The notes below the pieces were generated by a model. The model saw only the letters and a program-made list of their open reading frames with translations, was not told where the DNA came from and made no database searches. Source: Pyxidicoccus parkwaysis (lineage in GTDB: Bacteria; Myxococcota; Myxococcia; Myxococcales; Myxococcaceae). From it: a stretch of 64,000 nucleotides of DNA. Where the stretch lies: contig NZ_CP071090.1 of assembly GCF_017301735.1 (NCBI RefSeq), forward strand, positions 10,957,001 through 11,021,000, written 5' to 3'. Below are positions 1 to 8,035 of this stretch, one piece after another (position 1 is the stretch's first letter; each line of letters begins with the position of its first letter). Both the position numbers and the translations under genes were made by a program.

Positions 1-2
1 CC

Positions 3-284
3 GTGGTGGGACAGGCGGCTTCGATGCGTTGCGGCACGGGGCTGGTGTCTGACGGGGCGTCGAAGTCGGACGTGGTCGCGAAGTGCGGGGAGCCGGTGTC
101 GAAGGAGTCCCGCACGGAGTCGGAAGAGGTGAAGACGCGGGACGGGGACACCTCGACGAAGCGGGTGGTGCAGAAGACGTTCGAGGAGTGGACGTACAAC
201 TTCGGGCCCAACCGCTTGATGCAGGTGGTGGTGTTCGAGAACGGCAAGCTCATCGAGGTGAAGAGCACCGGGTACGGGCGGTAG
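3..284 (+). CDS. DUF2845 domain protein, 5' end cut by window
   Basis: The frame is open from the first bases and reads ASMRCGTGLVSDG, then DVVAKCGEPVSKES, ending with a stop at 282-284. The MRCG...VxxKCGEP pattern is typical of DUF2845, a family of small secreted proteins of unknown function. These usually start with a signal peptide, which is missing here, so the true start probably lies before base 1. The GTG at 3 is only the first possible start inside the window. The gene converges on the sitI-like gene with 15 bases between them. The role is unknown; the family assignment rests on motif recognition only. Confidence 0.75.
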   Translation: MVGQAASMRCGTGLVSDGASKSDVVAKCGEPVSKESRTESEEVKTRDGDTSTKRVVQKTFEEWTYNFGPNRLMQVVVFENGKLIEVKSTGYGR

Positions 285-299
285 TCACGGCCCTGGGCG

Positions 300-986
300 C
301 TAACCGTCGCTCGGTTGCTGATGCGGCGGCAGGATGCCCAGCGGGTCCCAGACGTATTTCTCGATGGGGATGAGTGCCATGTGGCTCATGGCATGTCGCT
401 CGGCGAAGCGCTTGAAGCGCTCGGAGACGAGGACGATGCCCCACATGCCGCGCGGCCGGAACACGTCTTCACCGTTCCAGGTCCCTTCCTCCAGGAAGAG
501 GCCGTCGATGGCGTCCGGGCCGGCATAGCGGCACCAGGTACAGGTCGCGGGCTTCTTGGTGAGGATGCGGCTGCGCGCGAGGTCCAGGGCAGGCTGTCCG
601 TAGGCCAGCGTGACGTAGAGGTAGTTCGGAGGAGGGCCGGGCTTGGGGCCACGGCCTCCCCTGTGGCGGACCTTTTTCACCTCAACCGGGTGGAAGCCGC
701 TGAGTCCCGTGAGTCCTTTTGCCTTGAAGTCCTCGGCGAAGCGCTCGGTGATGATGAGGCCGCTGGGGCCATCCATGAGGTCGCCGAAATCCGTGCCGTA
801 GAGCTCCAGCTCGCCCTGGTAGGGGGGCTCCCAGCTCAGTGAGCCGATGATGCCGCCACATTGAGGACAGCGCAGCGCGGGGCCGAAATTCGAGCTGGTT
901 CTGCTGAACTCGGTGTCGTGCTTGCCTTCGTTCTGCTTATCCAGGAGGTAGAAGTGCGCAGAGGGGAGTATGGCTTCAGAAGCCAT
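300..986 (-). CDS. SitI6-like double-CXXCG immunity protein
   Basis: This 228-residue protein carries CPQCG near the N-terminus and CTWCR in the middle, the layout of the myxobacterial double-CXXCG family (TIGR02264), which includes SitI immunity proteins. The second motif is degenerate, with R in place of G. The ATG at 986 is chosen because the protein there begins MASEAILPSAHFYLLD; the longer frame to 1067 only adds sequence overlapping the toxin gene. The start overlaps the end of the upstream sitA-like gene by 11 bases, so the two are probably translated together. By family, the product would protect the cell from the neighbouring toxin delivered by sibling cells through outer-membrane exchange. 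The pairing is inferred from position. Confidence 0.8.
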   Translation of the reverse strand: MASEAILPSAHFYLLDKQNEGKHDTEFSRTSSNFGPALRCPQCGGIIGSLSWEPPYQGELELYGTDFGDLMDGPSGLIITERFAEDFKAKGLTGLSGFHPVEVKKVRHRGGRGPKPGPPPNYLYVTLAYGQPALDLARSRILTKKPATCTWCRYAGPDAIDGLFLEEGTWNGEDVFRPRGMWGIVLVSERFKRFAERHAMSHMALIPIEKYVWDPLGILPPHQQPSDG

Positions 987-2226
987 GGGGGAACCTCGCT
1001 CGCATGGCTGGGCGACTGTAGATTTCTCGCAAGAAGGACTCGAACTCTTCGGGTGTTGCTCTATCAAAGCGCTTCAGCCAGGCGACGACTTCCTTATCTA
1101 CATCGCGGTGCCACTTCTGGTAGCCGTTATGGGCAGCTTTGTCGGCGGCTCGCGTGACGAAGCGTGGGTCCCTCGCGGTGTAGTGGCCACGGAGAGTGTT
1201 GTGCTCTTCAAGTGCCGCCGCGATCCTCTTGGAAATCACATGATGCAACTGCCCGCTCGGAGCTGATGCCGCCGAACCTCCGCTCATCTCTTGCGCCACC
1301 ATGGCAACCGCGGTGGCAGGCAGGGAGATGGCGACGGTATTTCCCACGACGGCCACCGAGGTCACCTGCCACACGTTGGTCAGATTCATGCCCAGCTGCG
1401 AGGCGCTCACCGCCGCTGCCTCCGGGAAGCTGGGCAGCATCGACACCCGCGAGGCCAGCCAGGCGGCGCCCCCGGCCATGCCGTGGCTCACCGCCATCGT
1501 CACCGCGAGGACGAAGACGCGTGCCACCTCCGGACCGACGCGGTTCGCGAAGCGTCGGCCGGCCTGTTCCAACTCCAGGGGCATGGTGGACCTGTCCGTC
1601 GTCCGCTTCAGCTCGCGGCACGCATCCACCACTTCGAGGAAGGTCTCCAATCCCAGGTAGATCAACATCACCGCCGAGACGATGGCGGCCGCCTTGGTGA
1701 AGACGGGCTCGGGGTTCGCGGCCAACACGGCCCAGCTCACGAGGCCCGTCGAGATGACCGCGTAGAAGAGCTGGGGAGCCAGGGTCTCTTCCACGGCCCG
1801 GGAGATGCTCTCCTTCATCGGGTCGAGCGACAGGGCCAGGGCGACTCCCAGCTTGTCCCACTCGCCCATGCCCATCGCATCGTCGAGCAGCGACAGGCAG
1901 TCTCCTCTTCGCTGTCCCGCCTTGCAGAGGCCTCCGAAGCTCTTGCCCATGAGGCGCTGCCATCCCACGTCGCCGCCGTTGGCAGGATACGAGACACGCT
2001 CCAGCAGGCCCTGCTGGGGAGCGCGGAGCGTCATGGGCACATTGAGCACCAGCCGCGTCAGTGCTTCCTCGAACGCGTCCTCATCCACCCTGACGGCCTT
2101 CGAGGTGGATGGCGTGTACTCCAGCGGCGTGCCACGGCCCGTGTCGAGGCGCACGACGCGCGAGGTGCCGCATCCGCTCAACAGCGCCAGCAGCAGCAGC
2201 AGCGCAACGGTCCGACGAAGTGCCAT
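976..2226 (-). CDS. SitA-family polymorphic lipoprotein toxin
   Basis: The 416-residue product begins with a lipoprotein signal whose lipobox LSGC ends at Cys19. A middle part with hydrophobic helices (roughly residues 130-300) is followed by a C-terminal domain with LHHVISKR and HNGYQKWHRDVDK. That His-rich pattern resembles the AHH/HNH nuclease toxins of the SitA5 group. SitA lipoprotein toxins are known in Myxococcus to pass between kin by TraA/TraB outer-membrane exchange and to kill cells lacking the matching SitI. The immunity gene follows with an 11-base overlap. The toxin class (nuclease) is inferred from the HH...H...H spacing and is less sure than the SitA assignment. Confidence 0.82.
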   Translation of the reverse strand: MALRRTVALLLLLALLSGCGTSRVVRLDTGRGTPLEYTPSTSKAVRVDEDAFEEALTRLVLNVPMTLRAPQQGLLERVSYPANGGDVGWQRLMGKSFGGLCKAGQRRGDCLSLLDDAMGMGEWDKLGVALALSLDPMKESISRAVEETLAPQLFYAVISTGLVSWAVLAANPEPVFTKAAAIVSAVMLIYLGLETFLEVVDACRELKRTTDRSTMPLELEQAGRRFANRVGPEVARVFVLAVTMAVSHGMAGGAAWLASRVSMLPSFPEAAAVSASQLGMNLTNVWQVTSVAVVGNTVAISLPATAVAMVAQEMSGGSAASAPSGQLHHVISKRIAAALEEHNTLRGHYTARDPRFVTRAADKAAHNGYQKWHRDVDKEVVAWLKRFDRATPEEFESFLREIYSRPAMRARFPHGF

Positions 2227-2357
2227 GCGAGGGTCTCTGAATCGAGGGGCTTCCCAGCGTACGGGGAAGACGCTGCGGGTACGAGCAATGCTGCGTCACT
2301 CGCAATCGGGCACATCGATGACGCGTGGGACGGAGGCGCTCCGGAGCACGGAGGCAG

Positions 2358-2729
2358 ATGCAGGGCGCAAGCGGAGTCCCCACTGCGGAGCCGCGCTACT
2401 TCACGCCGCTCGCGGGCCGCGATTCACGCTAGCGGCCGCCCGGCTGTCCGCTCGCTGCTACCGTCAAGGACCCCGCGGCCCTCTTCGCCGCGCTGGACTC
2501 GCTGTGCCGGCCCTTCTTCACCGGCCTCTCGTTCCGCTGGACGCGCGAGTCTCCCCGCTCCGGCACGCTGGAGCTGCGCTCCACGTACTCGCTCGACACC
2601 GCCTCGTTCGCCGCGTGGGAGGGCACGCTGCTCCTCCTCTTCGACGAGTGCGGCGTCACCACGGGCACCATCAGCCCCGCCGCCATCTCCGAGCAGGGCC
2701 ACGTCGGCACCATGCGCGTGCAGTGGTGA
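2358..2729 (+). pseudogene. Small ORF broken by an in-frame amber codon
   Basis: An ATG at 2358, preceded by GGAGG with a tight 3-base spacing, opens 24 codons reading MQGASGVPTAEPRYFTPLAG. The frame then meets TAG at 2430-2432 and continues open in the same frame for 98 codons to TGA at 2727. The downstream part has coding character: DPAALFAALDSLCRPFFTG, then GTLELRSTYSLDTASF, AAWEGTLLLLFDECG, and MRVQW at the end. I find no good start codon after the TAG. The C-terminal layout faintly recalls DUF2378 proteins but I cannot name the family. It may be a pseudogene with one nonsense mutation, a sequencing error, or two reading blocks. Confidence 0.5.
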
Positions 2730-2871
2730 GTGCGCACCCGCCGTGACTCGGCGCCGCACGTGAAATCCCCACGCAATCGTCCGTCGCTGGCTCCGTATTC
2801 TACATTGTAGTAATACCCTGCCAGCAACAGAGGTGCGCGTGCCGTCGTCGGACTCGAGGAGTGGAGACCCC

Positions 2872-5499
2872 GTGAAGGTCCCCCGACTGCCTCTGGCCCT
2901 GCTGCGGGCGTGGCTTCCGTATGCCGAGCGGGACGAGGTGCTGGCCGAGCTCTCCGACGAGTTCGTCCATCGCGCGTCCCGTGAGGGCCCCCGTGCCGCG
3001 CGAGCGTGGCTGTGGCGGCAGGTGCTCGGCTCGGTGCCGCCGCTGGTGCGGCGGACCTTCACTCGCGGCTGGACTGGCTTCGAGCCGGCCTCCAGCCGAC
3101 TGCGCCCCGGAGGCCCTCCAATGGAAAGCTTCATCATGGACCTGCGCTACGCGGCCCGCCGGCTGCGCTCGCGCCCCAGCTATGCGTTGCTCTCCATCCT
3201 CACGCTGGCCATCGGCGTGGGAGGGACGGCGGCGGCCTTCGGGCTCGTGCGCGGGCTGCTGATGACGCCGCTGCCGTACCCCGCCGAGGAGCGGCTCGAC
3301 CTCTTCTGGTCTCCCGGCGACTGGTCCGAGCGTGAGTTCCTCCACCTGTCCTCCGACTGGTCCGGCTTCAGCGCCGTCGCTGCGTTCCGCACCAAGGAGC
3401 TCCCGCTGCGCCGGGGCCCGCAGGCCTCACCCGAGCTGGTGACGTCCGTCTCCACCAGCGCCGGCCTCTTCGACGTCCTCCGAGTCCGCCCCGCGCTGGG
3501 CCGTGCCTTCGAGCCGAACGAGGACCGCCCCGGTGCAGCGCCCGCGGTCGTCATCAGTGACGGGCTCTATGCGGACCTCGGAGGCCAGCCGTCGCTCATC
3601 GGAAGCACGGTGGAGTTGGACGGCGCGACGCACACGGTGGTGGGTGTCATGCCGAAGGGCTTCTGGTTCCCGGACCCGACGGTGCGCGCGTGGGTGGCGG
3701 AGCCATTCAATCCGGAGGACGGCTCGGGTAACTATGCACTGGTGGGCCGGCGTGCGCCGGGGACGGACGGGCCCGCCATCGACGTGGCGTTGAAGCGGCT
3801 CGGCGCGCGGCTCAAGGAGCGCTTCCAGTATCCGCAGGCCTGGGACAAGACCCGCTCGCCCAGGTTGACGCCGCTGCGCGAGCACCTGCTGGGGCCGTTG
3901 CAGGCACCGCTGCTCGCGACGCTTGCGGCCATGGCGGTGCTGCTGCTGATTGCGTGCGCCAACGTCGCGGCGCTGATGCTCGGGCAGGTGGACAGCCGCG
4001 CCACGGAGCTCGCCGTGCGCGTGGCGCTGGGCGCGGACAGCCGGAGGATGACGCAGCAGTTGCTCGCGGAGGCGCTGCTGCTGGGGCTCGCCGCCGCTGG
4101 AGTCGGCGCCGCCATTGCGGCCCAGGGGTTCCGGTTGCTCAGCGAGGCGCTGCCGCTCGGGCCGCTCGCGCCGCATGGCTCGCTGGACTGGGGCGTGTTC
4201 TCCGCGGCGCTCGTGATTGCGCTCGTCGCGGCCTTTGGAATCGCGCTGCTGCCGGCGCGCTCGCTGCGCAAGTCGGACCCGCAGCGCGCGCTGGCGAAGT
4301 CGCGCACCGGTGGCATCGGCGCGCGCGGTGGCAGGACGGAGGGCGCGCTGGTGGTGGGGCAGGTGGCGCTCGCGGTGCTGCTGACTGCGGGGGCGGCGCT
4401 GCTCGTGCGCTCGGTGACGAACCTGCGCGCCATCGACTCCGGAGTGGACACCGGCCGCGTCGCGGTGCTGGACGTGGTGATGGAGGGCAACGTCGCGCGC
4501 GAGGCCCGGCCGCGAGTGATTGCGGACCTGGAAGCGTCACTCTCGACGCTGCCGGGTGTCCGCTCGGTGGGGGCCACGCAGAAGCTGCCGCTGCGCGGCG
4601 CGGGCGAGGACTGGGGGCTCGAAATCGAAGGCAAGCCGGACCTGCCCTCCAGCACCACGTACGTGCGGCTGGTGTCGCCCGGGTACTTCGAGGCCATCGG
4701 CATCCAGTTGCTCGACGGGCGTCTGTTGCAGGAGAGCGACCGTGCGAATACAGAGCGCGCCGTGGTCATCAACCGCGCGCTCGCGAAGAAGTTCTTCCCG
4801 GGGGAGAACCCCATCGGCCAGCGCATCAACACGGGGCTGGAGGGACTGGAGCGCATCGTCGGCGTGGTGGAGGACGTGGCGGAGGCGGGGCTCACGGATG
4901 GCTCCGTGCCCGCGCGCTACATGCTGCATGCGCAGGTGGCGGACATGACGATGACACGGCAGACGCTGGTGCTGCGCGCGCAGCCGGGACAGGACCCCGC
5001 GGCGCTGCTGGATGCGGCGCGCAAGCAGATTGCCGCGTCCGCGCCCTCGGTGGCCGTGCAGCGCGGCACCACGCTGGACGCCGTGTTCGCTCAGGCCATC
5101 GGTCCCGCGCGGCAGGTGATGTCGGTGCTCACGTTCCTCACGGCGCTCGCGGTGGTGCTCGGCGCGGTGGGCGTGTACGGCGTCACGTCTCACTTCGTGC
5201 GGCGGCGTCAGCGGGACCTGGGCATCTGCATCGCGCTCGGGCTGCGGCCGTCACGTGTGATTGCGCAGGTGGTGGGCCGGGGCGGGAAGCTGGTGCTGCT
5301 GGGCAGCGTGATTGGCATCATCGCAGCGCTCGCGCTGGCGCGGCTGCTCTCTTCGTTCCTGTATGGAGTGAGCGCGGTGGACCCGGTGTCGCTCGCCGCC
5401 GCGACGCTGGGGTTGCTGGCGGTGGGCGTAGGCGCGGCGCTGCTGCCCGCCTGGCGCGCGAGTCGACTGGACCCCGCCGTCGTGTTCCGCGAGAGCTAG
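2872..5499 (+). CDS. ADOP-family ABC transporter permease (MacB/FtsX type)
   Basis: This 875-residue protein has an N-terminal prefix (residues 1-70, LRAWLPYAERDEVLAEL) seen in the acidobacterial duplicated orphan permease family. Two MacB/FtsX units follow. Each has a transmembrane helix, a large periplasmic domain and three further helices (first set about 335-460, second about 745-865). The GTG at 2872 has GGAG five bases upstream and is preferred over the GTG at 2833. Family members act without an encoded ATPase partner nearby, and none is seen here. A PadR regulator follows within 43 bases, the usual partner. The substrate is unknown; MacB-like permeases commonly move peptides or lipid-linked cargo. 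Confidence 0.85.
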   Translation: MKVPRLPLALLRAWLPYAERDEVLAELSDEFVHRASREGPRAARAWLWRQVLGSVPPLVRRTFTRGWTGFEPASSRLRPGGPPMESFIMDLRYAARRLRSRPSYALLSILTLAIGVGGTAAAFGLVRGLLMTPLPYPAEERLDLFWSPGDWSEREFLHLSSDWSGFSAVAAFRTKELPLRRGPQASPELVTSVSTSAGLFDVLRVRPALGRAFEPNEDRPGAAPAVVISDGLYADLGGQPSLIGSTVELDGATHTVVGVMPKGFWFPDPTVRAWVAEPFNPEDGSGNYALVGRRAPGTDGPAIDVALKRLGARLKERFQYPQAWDKTRSPRLTPLREHLLGPLQAPLLATLAAMAVLLLIACANVAALMLGQVDSRATELAVRVALGADSRRMTQQLLAEALLLGLAAAGVGAAIAAQGFRLLSEALPLGPLAPHGSLDWGVFSAALVIALVAAFGIALLPARSLRKSDPQRALAKSRTGGIGARGGRTEGALVVGQVALAVLLTAGAALLVRSVTNLRAIDSGVDTGRVAVLDVVMEGNVAREARPRVIADLEASLSTLPGVRSVGATQKLPLRGAGEDWGLEIEGKPDLPSSTTYVRLVSPGYFEAIGIQLLDGRLLQESDRANTERAVVINRALAKKFFPGENPIGQRINTGLEGLERIVGVVEDVAEAGLTDGSVPARYMLHAQVADMTMTRQTLVLRAQPGQDPAALLDAARKQIAASAPSVAVQRGTTLDAVFAQAIGPARQVMSVLTFLTALAVVLGAVGVYGVTSHFVRRRQRDLGICIALGLRPSRVIAQVVGRGGKLVLLGSVIGIIAALALARLLSSFLYGVSAVDPVSLAAATLGLLAVGVGAALLPAWRASRLDPAVVFRES

Positions 5500-5542
5500 A
5501 GTCCGCGCGCGTTTCAACCTGTCGTCTGTGAAGGAGTCTCCC

Positions 5543-5923
5543 GTGTCGTCCGCACCTGCTACGTCGCCCGATGCACCGCTCGGCACCTTCGAAGAGCAGG
5601 TCCTGCTCGCCGTGGTGCGCACCGCGCGGGCTCCCGACTCGGGAGGCGCGTATGGCATGGCCGTGCGCCGCGAGCTGGAGGAGGTGGCCGGACGCGAGGT
5701 GGCGATTGGCGCGGTGTACGCCACACTGGACCGGCTCGAGGCGAAGGGGCTCGTCGCCTCGGAGCGCGCGGAGGGCGGCGCGAGCAACTCGCGGAGGACG
5801 TTCGCGATTACTCCCCGGGGCGCGCGGGCGCTGGTGGACTCACGCGAGATGCGCGAGCGGTTGTGGAGCGGCGTGGACCTCGTGCCGCTGCTCGCGGGTG
5901 GACGTGGCCGCCTCGGTGCCTGA
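5543..5923 (+). CDS. PadR-family transcriptional regulator
   Basis: The 126-residue protein has the PadR winged-helix layout: TFEEQVLLAVVRTA, then YGMAVRRELEEVAGREVAIGAVYATLDRLEAKGLV, a wing with NSRRTFAITPRG, and a short C-terminal helix. GTG at 5543 is chosen because AAGGAG ends six bases upstream; an in-frame GTG at 5528 lacks such a site. It lies directly behind the ADOP permease on the same strand. Genomes rich in ADOP permeases usually pair them with a PadR regulator, so it probably controls this operon. The inducer is unknown. Confidence 0.85.
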   Translation: MSSAPATSPDAPLGTFEEQVLLAVVRTARAPDSGGAYGMAVRRELEEVAGREVAIGAVYATLDRLEAKGLVASERAEGGASNSRRTFAITPRGARALVDSREMRERLWSGVDLVPLLAGGRGRLGA

Positions 5924-6046
5924 GGCAGACGGATGCTGGTGCGCGTTGATGTGGCTGCACGCAGGTAGACGTGGCCTCGTCGGCGCCTGGCCCAGGCAGA
6001 CGGCGGTGCGAGTTGACGCGACGGCGCGCAACGAGGCACGTCCCGC

Positions 6047-6799
6047 TCAGTAGGGCTCGTCGTCGATGCTCCACTGGTCGTCGTAGGTCTCCGGCTTGCC
6101 CTTGGGACGGAGGTGCGCGAACGAGAGCGTGAGCTCCACCTCGAACTCACGCGCCTGCGGAGGCTTGCCCAGGTAGATGTACTTCGTCCGGTTGCGGATG
6201 CACGCGTTCAACATCCTCACCGGCGCGGGGTCCACGCGGCCGTCCATGCCCTCACCCTTGGCGTCGAACTTCGCTCTCAACTGATAGCGCCGGGGGATGT
6301 CCTGCTTGCGCAGGATGGCCTCGCGGCCGCAGTAGTCGTAGTCCTTCAGGTGCTTCGCCAGTCGTTGAGCACCCCAGGCCTCGTTCGTCTGGGGCCGTGA
6401 CGGAACGGGCTTCGGAGCGGGCGTTGGCTTCGGAGCGGGCGTGGGCTCGGGGATTGACGCGCTCTGCACGGGCGGGAGCGGAGCGGGAACAGGTGTCTCC
6501 GGAGGCGTGGGCCGGGCCACGGCGCGCGGGGGAGGAGGCGGCGGCGGTCTCGGCGCGGGCTCCGGAGCGGTCAGGACGAACGCGGCCACACCCACGCCCA
6601 TCATCGTGGTGAGCGCCGCGACGATTCCGATTATCACCCCGGCCGACGAGGATGCCCTGGGAGGGGCGCTGGGAACAGGCGCGGCCCGCTGCGTGTGAGG
6701 AGAGGGCCGCACCGCGCCGCAGTGGCCGCAGATGGGCTCTATCGCGGGGGACTTCAGGAACGGCGCGCCACAGTTGGAACATCGAGGAGCAGTAGCCAC
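6047..6799 (-). CDS. Zinc-ribbon membrane protein with proline-rich linker
   Basis: The 250-residue protein opens with a zinc ribbon (CSNCG at residues 8-12, CGHCG at 24-28). One transmembrane helix follows (about 53-76, SAGVIIGIVAALTTMMGVGV), then a long proline-rich segment with PPPPPPP and repeated PAPKPTPAPKPVP. A C-terminal globular region of about 110 residues contains paired cysteines and charged residues. This layout recurs in myxobacterial AgmX/PglI-like and TonB-like envelope proteins, but I cannot assign a precise family. The proline-rich part could span the periplasm. It is divergent from the PARG-like gene across a 193-base gap. Confidence 0.7.
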   Translation of the reverse strand: MATAPRCSNCGAPFLKSPAIEPICGHCGAVRPSPHTQRAAPVPSAPPRASSSAGVIIGIVAALTTMMGVGVAAFVLTAPEPAPRPPPPPPPRAVARPTPPETPVPAPLPPVQSASIPEPTPAPKPTPAPKPVPSRPQTNEAWGAQRLAKHLKDYDYCGREAILRKQDIPRRYQLRAKFDAKGEGMDGRVDPAPVRMLNACIRNRTKYIYLGKPPQAREFEVELTLSFAHLRPKGKPETYDDQWSIDDEPY

Positions 6800-6960
6800 G
6801 TCGTTACTCTAGACGGCTTCGGCGACATCGCACCGCTGAAGGCGGGGCCAGACCTGCGCCAGGGATGAGCAGCGCTCCTTCCTGGGAGTGCTTCCTCGCG
6901 GCTTCAGCGAGCTCCCGTGAGGTGTTCAATGATTTCCGGCGCGAACGCACGGGGAATTGA

Positions 6961-6983
6961 CTTAGTGTTCGTTAGACACTAAG
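6961..6983. promoter_or_regulatory. Perfect palindrome before the PARG-like gene
   Basis: CTTAGTGT at 6961-6968 and its exact reverse complement ACACTAAG at 6976-6983 are separated by seven bases. The palindrome ends nine bases before the ATG of the PARG-like gene and covers the place where a ribosome binding site would be. The local sequence is unusually A/T-rich for this window. It could be a repressor operator of TetR/MarR type or an mRNA hairpin that hides the start. No regulator gene lies beside it. Confidence 0.55.
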
Positions 6984-6992
6984 CATTCGGGC

Positions 6993-7985
6993 ATGAGTGC
7001 ACCGACGCCTGTCTGCCTGCTCCGCCGCGAGTACGAACCGGCCGCCCTGCTCGCGGAGCACCCGCCCGTCCTCCGGCATCCGCACAAGCAGCTGCTGTTC
7101 GAGCTGACGTGTCCACCAGACGCCGTGCACGGAGGGCGCATCGTGCTGACTCGCTGGCGCGCCCTGCCTCCGCCACCGACGGTGGAGCTCTCGCCCACGG
7201 AAGTGCTGCCGATGCCCGGCACCTTCGACTACTCGGGGGACGACGCCGGAGTCTGGCACCTGAATTTCGCCGACCCGCGGTTGTTCATCGGCTACGGCTC
7301 GGCGCTGCTCGCTCAGGACGAGATGCAGGCCGCCGAACACCCCGTGCTCGGCGCGCTGCGCGAGGCGTTGCTCGACGAGGGGCTCCCGGCGGTGACGGAG
7401 GTGGACGACGAAGCAACACCCGTCCTCGTCATGGGGGCCGAGCGCCGGTGTGCCATCTCCACAGAACCGGACCGCGCCGCCGGCCGTCCAGACGGACTCT
7501 ACGGAAACCGGTTCGCCGCCGCGCCGGAGCGTGTGATTCGCAAGGCCGTGCGCGTGCTGCGCCCACCCACGCGGACGAACCTCATCGCCATGGCCGCGCC
7601 CTCGGGTGGCCAGGGGCCGTACTTCCGCCATCAGCTCGAGCGGATTCTGACCACTGCGTACACCGGCTTCTCCGCTGCCGTGGCCGAGTCACGACAGCGG
7701 TGGCCCGGCACGCCGGTGGAGGTGCGCACCGGCTTCTGGGGCTGCGGCGCCTTCGGAGGCAACCGTCGCGCGATGACGCTGCTCCAGTTGCTCGCGACGC
7801 GGCTCGCCGGTGTGGACTGCCTGCGCTTCTACGCCTTCGATGCCGCGGGCCAGGCGGACTTCCGCGCGGGCGCCGCGGACTTCGAGCGGGTCCTCGCGGC
7901 CGGCACCCCGGGCGAAGCGCTCGCGGACCTCATCGAGCGCATCGGGGACCTCGACTACGAGTGGGGCGTGAGCGACGGAAACTGA
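6993..7985 (+). CDS. PARG-like macrodomain protein, putative ADP-ribose glycohydrolase
   Basis: The 330-residue protein resembles eukaryotic-type poly(ADP-ribose) glycohydrolases in two places. Residues 91-112 (NFADPRLFIGYGSALLAQDE) match the signature normally written GGG...QEE, with GYG and QDE instead. Residues 249-256 (WGCGAFGG) match the conserved WGCGAFGG loop followed by a helix. In PARG these parts hold ADP-ribose and supply the catalytic glutamate, here probably Glu110. It would remove ADP-ribose from proteins or nucleic acids in the cytoplasm. There is no signal peptide. The gene stands alone behind a palindrome. The altered GGG leaves some doubt that the enzyme is active. Confidence 0.7.
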   Translation: MSAPTPVCLLRREYEPAALLAEHPPVLRHPHKQLLFELTCPPDAVHGGRIVLTRWRALPPPPTVELSPTEVLPMPGTFDYSGDDAGVWHLNFADPRLFIGYGSALLAQDEMQAAEHPVLGALREALLDEGLPAVTEVDDEATPVLVMGAERRCAISTEPDRAAGRPDGLYGNRFAAAPERVIRKAVRVLRPPTRTNLIAMAAPSGGQGPYFRHQLERILTTAYTGFSAAVAESRQRWPGTPVEVRTGFWGCGAFGGNRRAMTLLQLLATRLAGVDCLRFYAFDAAGQADFRAGAADFERVLAAGTPGEALADLIERIGDLDYEWGVSDGN

Positions 7986-8035
7986 CGACGCCCGCCGCCC
8001 CACGGAGCCTCGAGGGCTCGGCCTGCCCGCGCACG

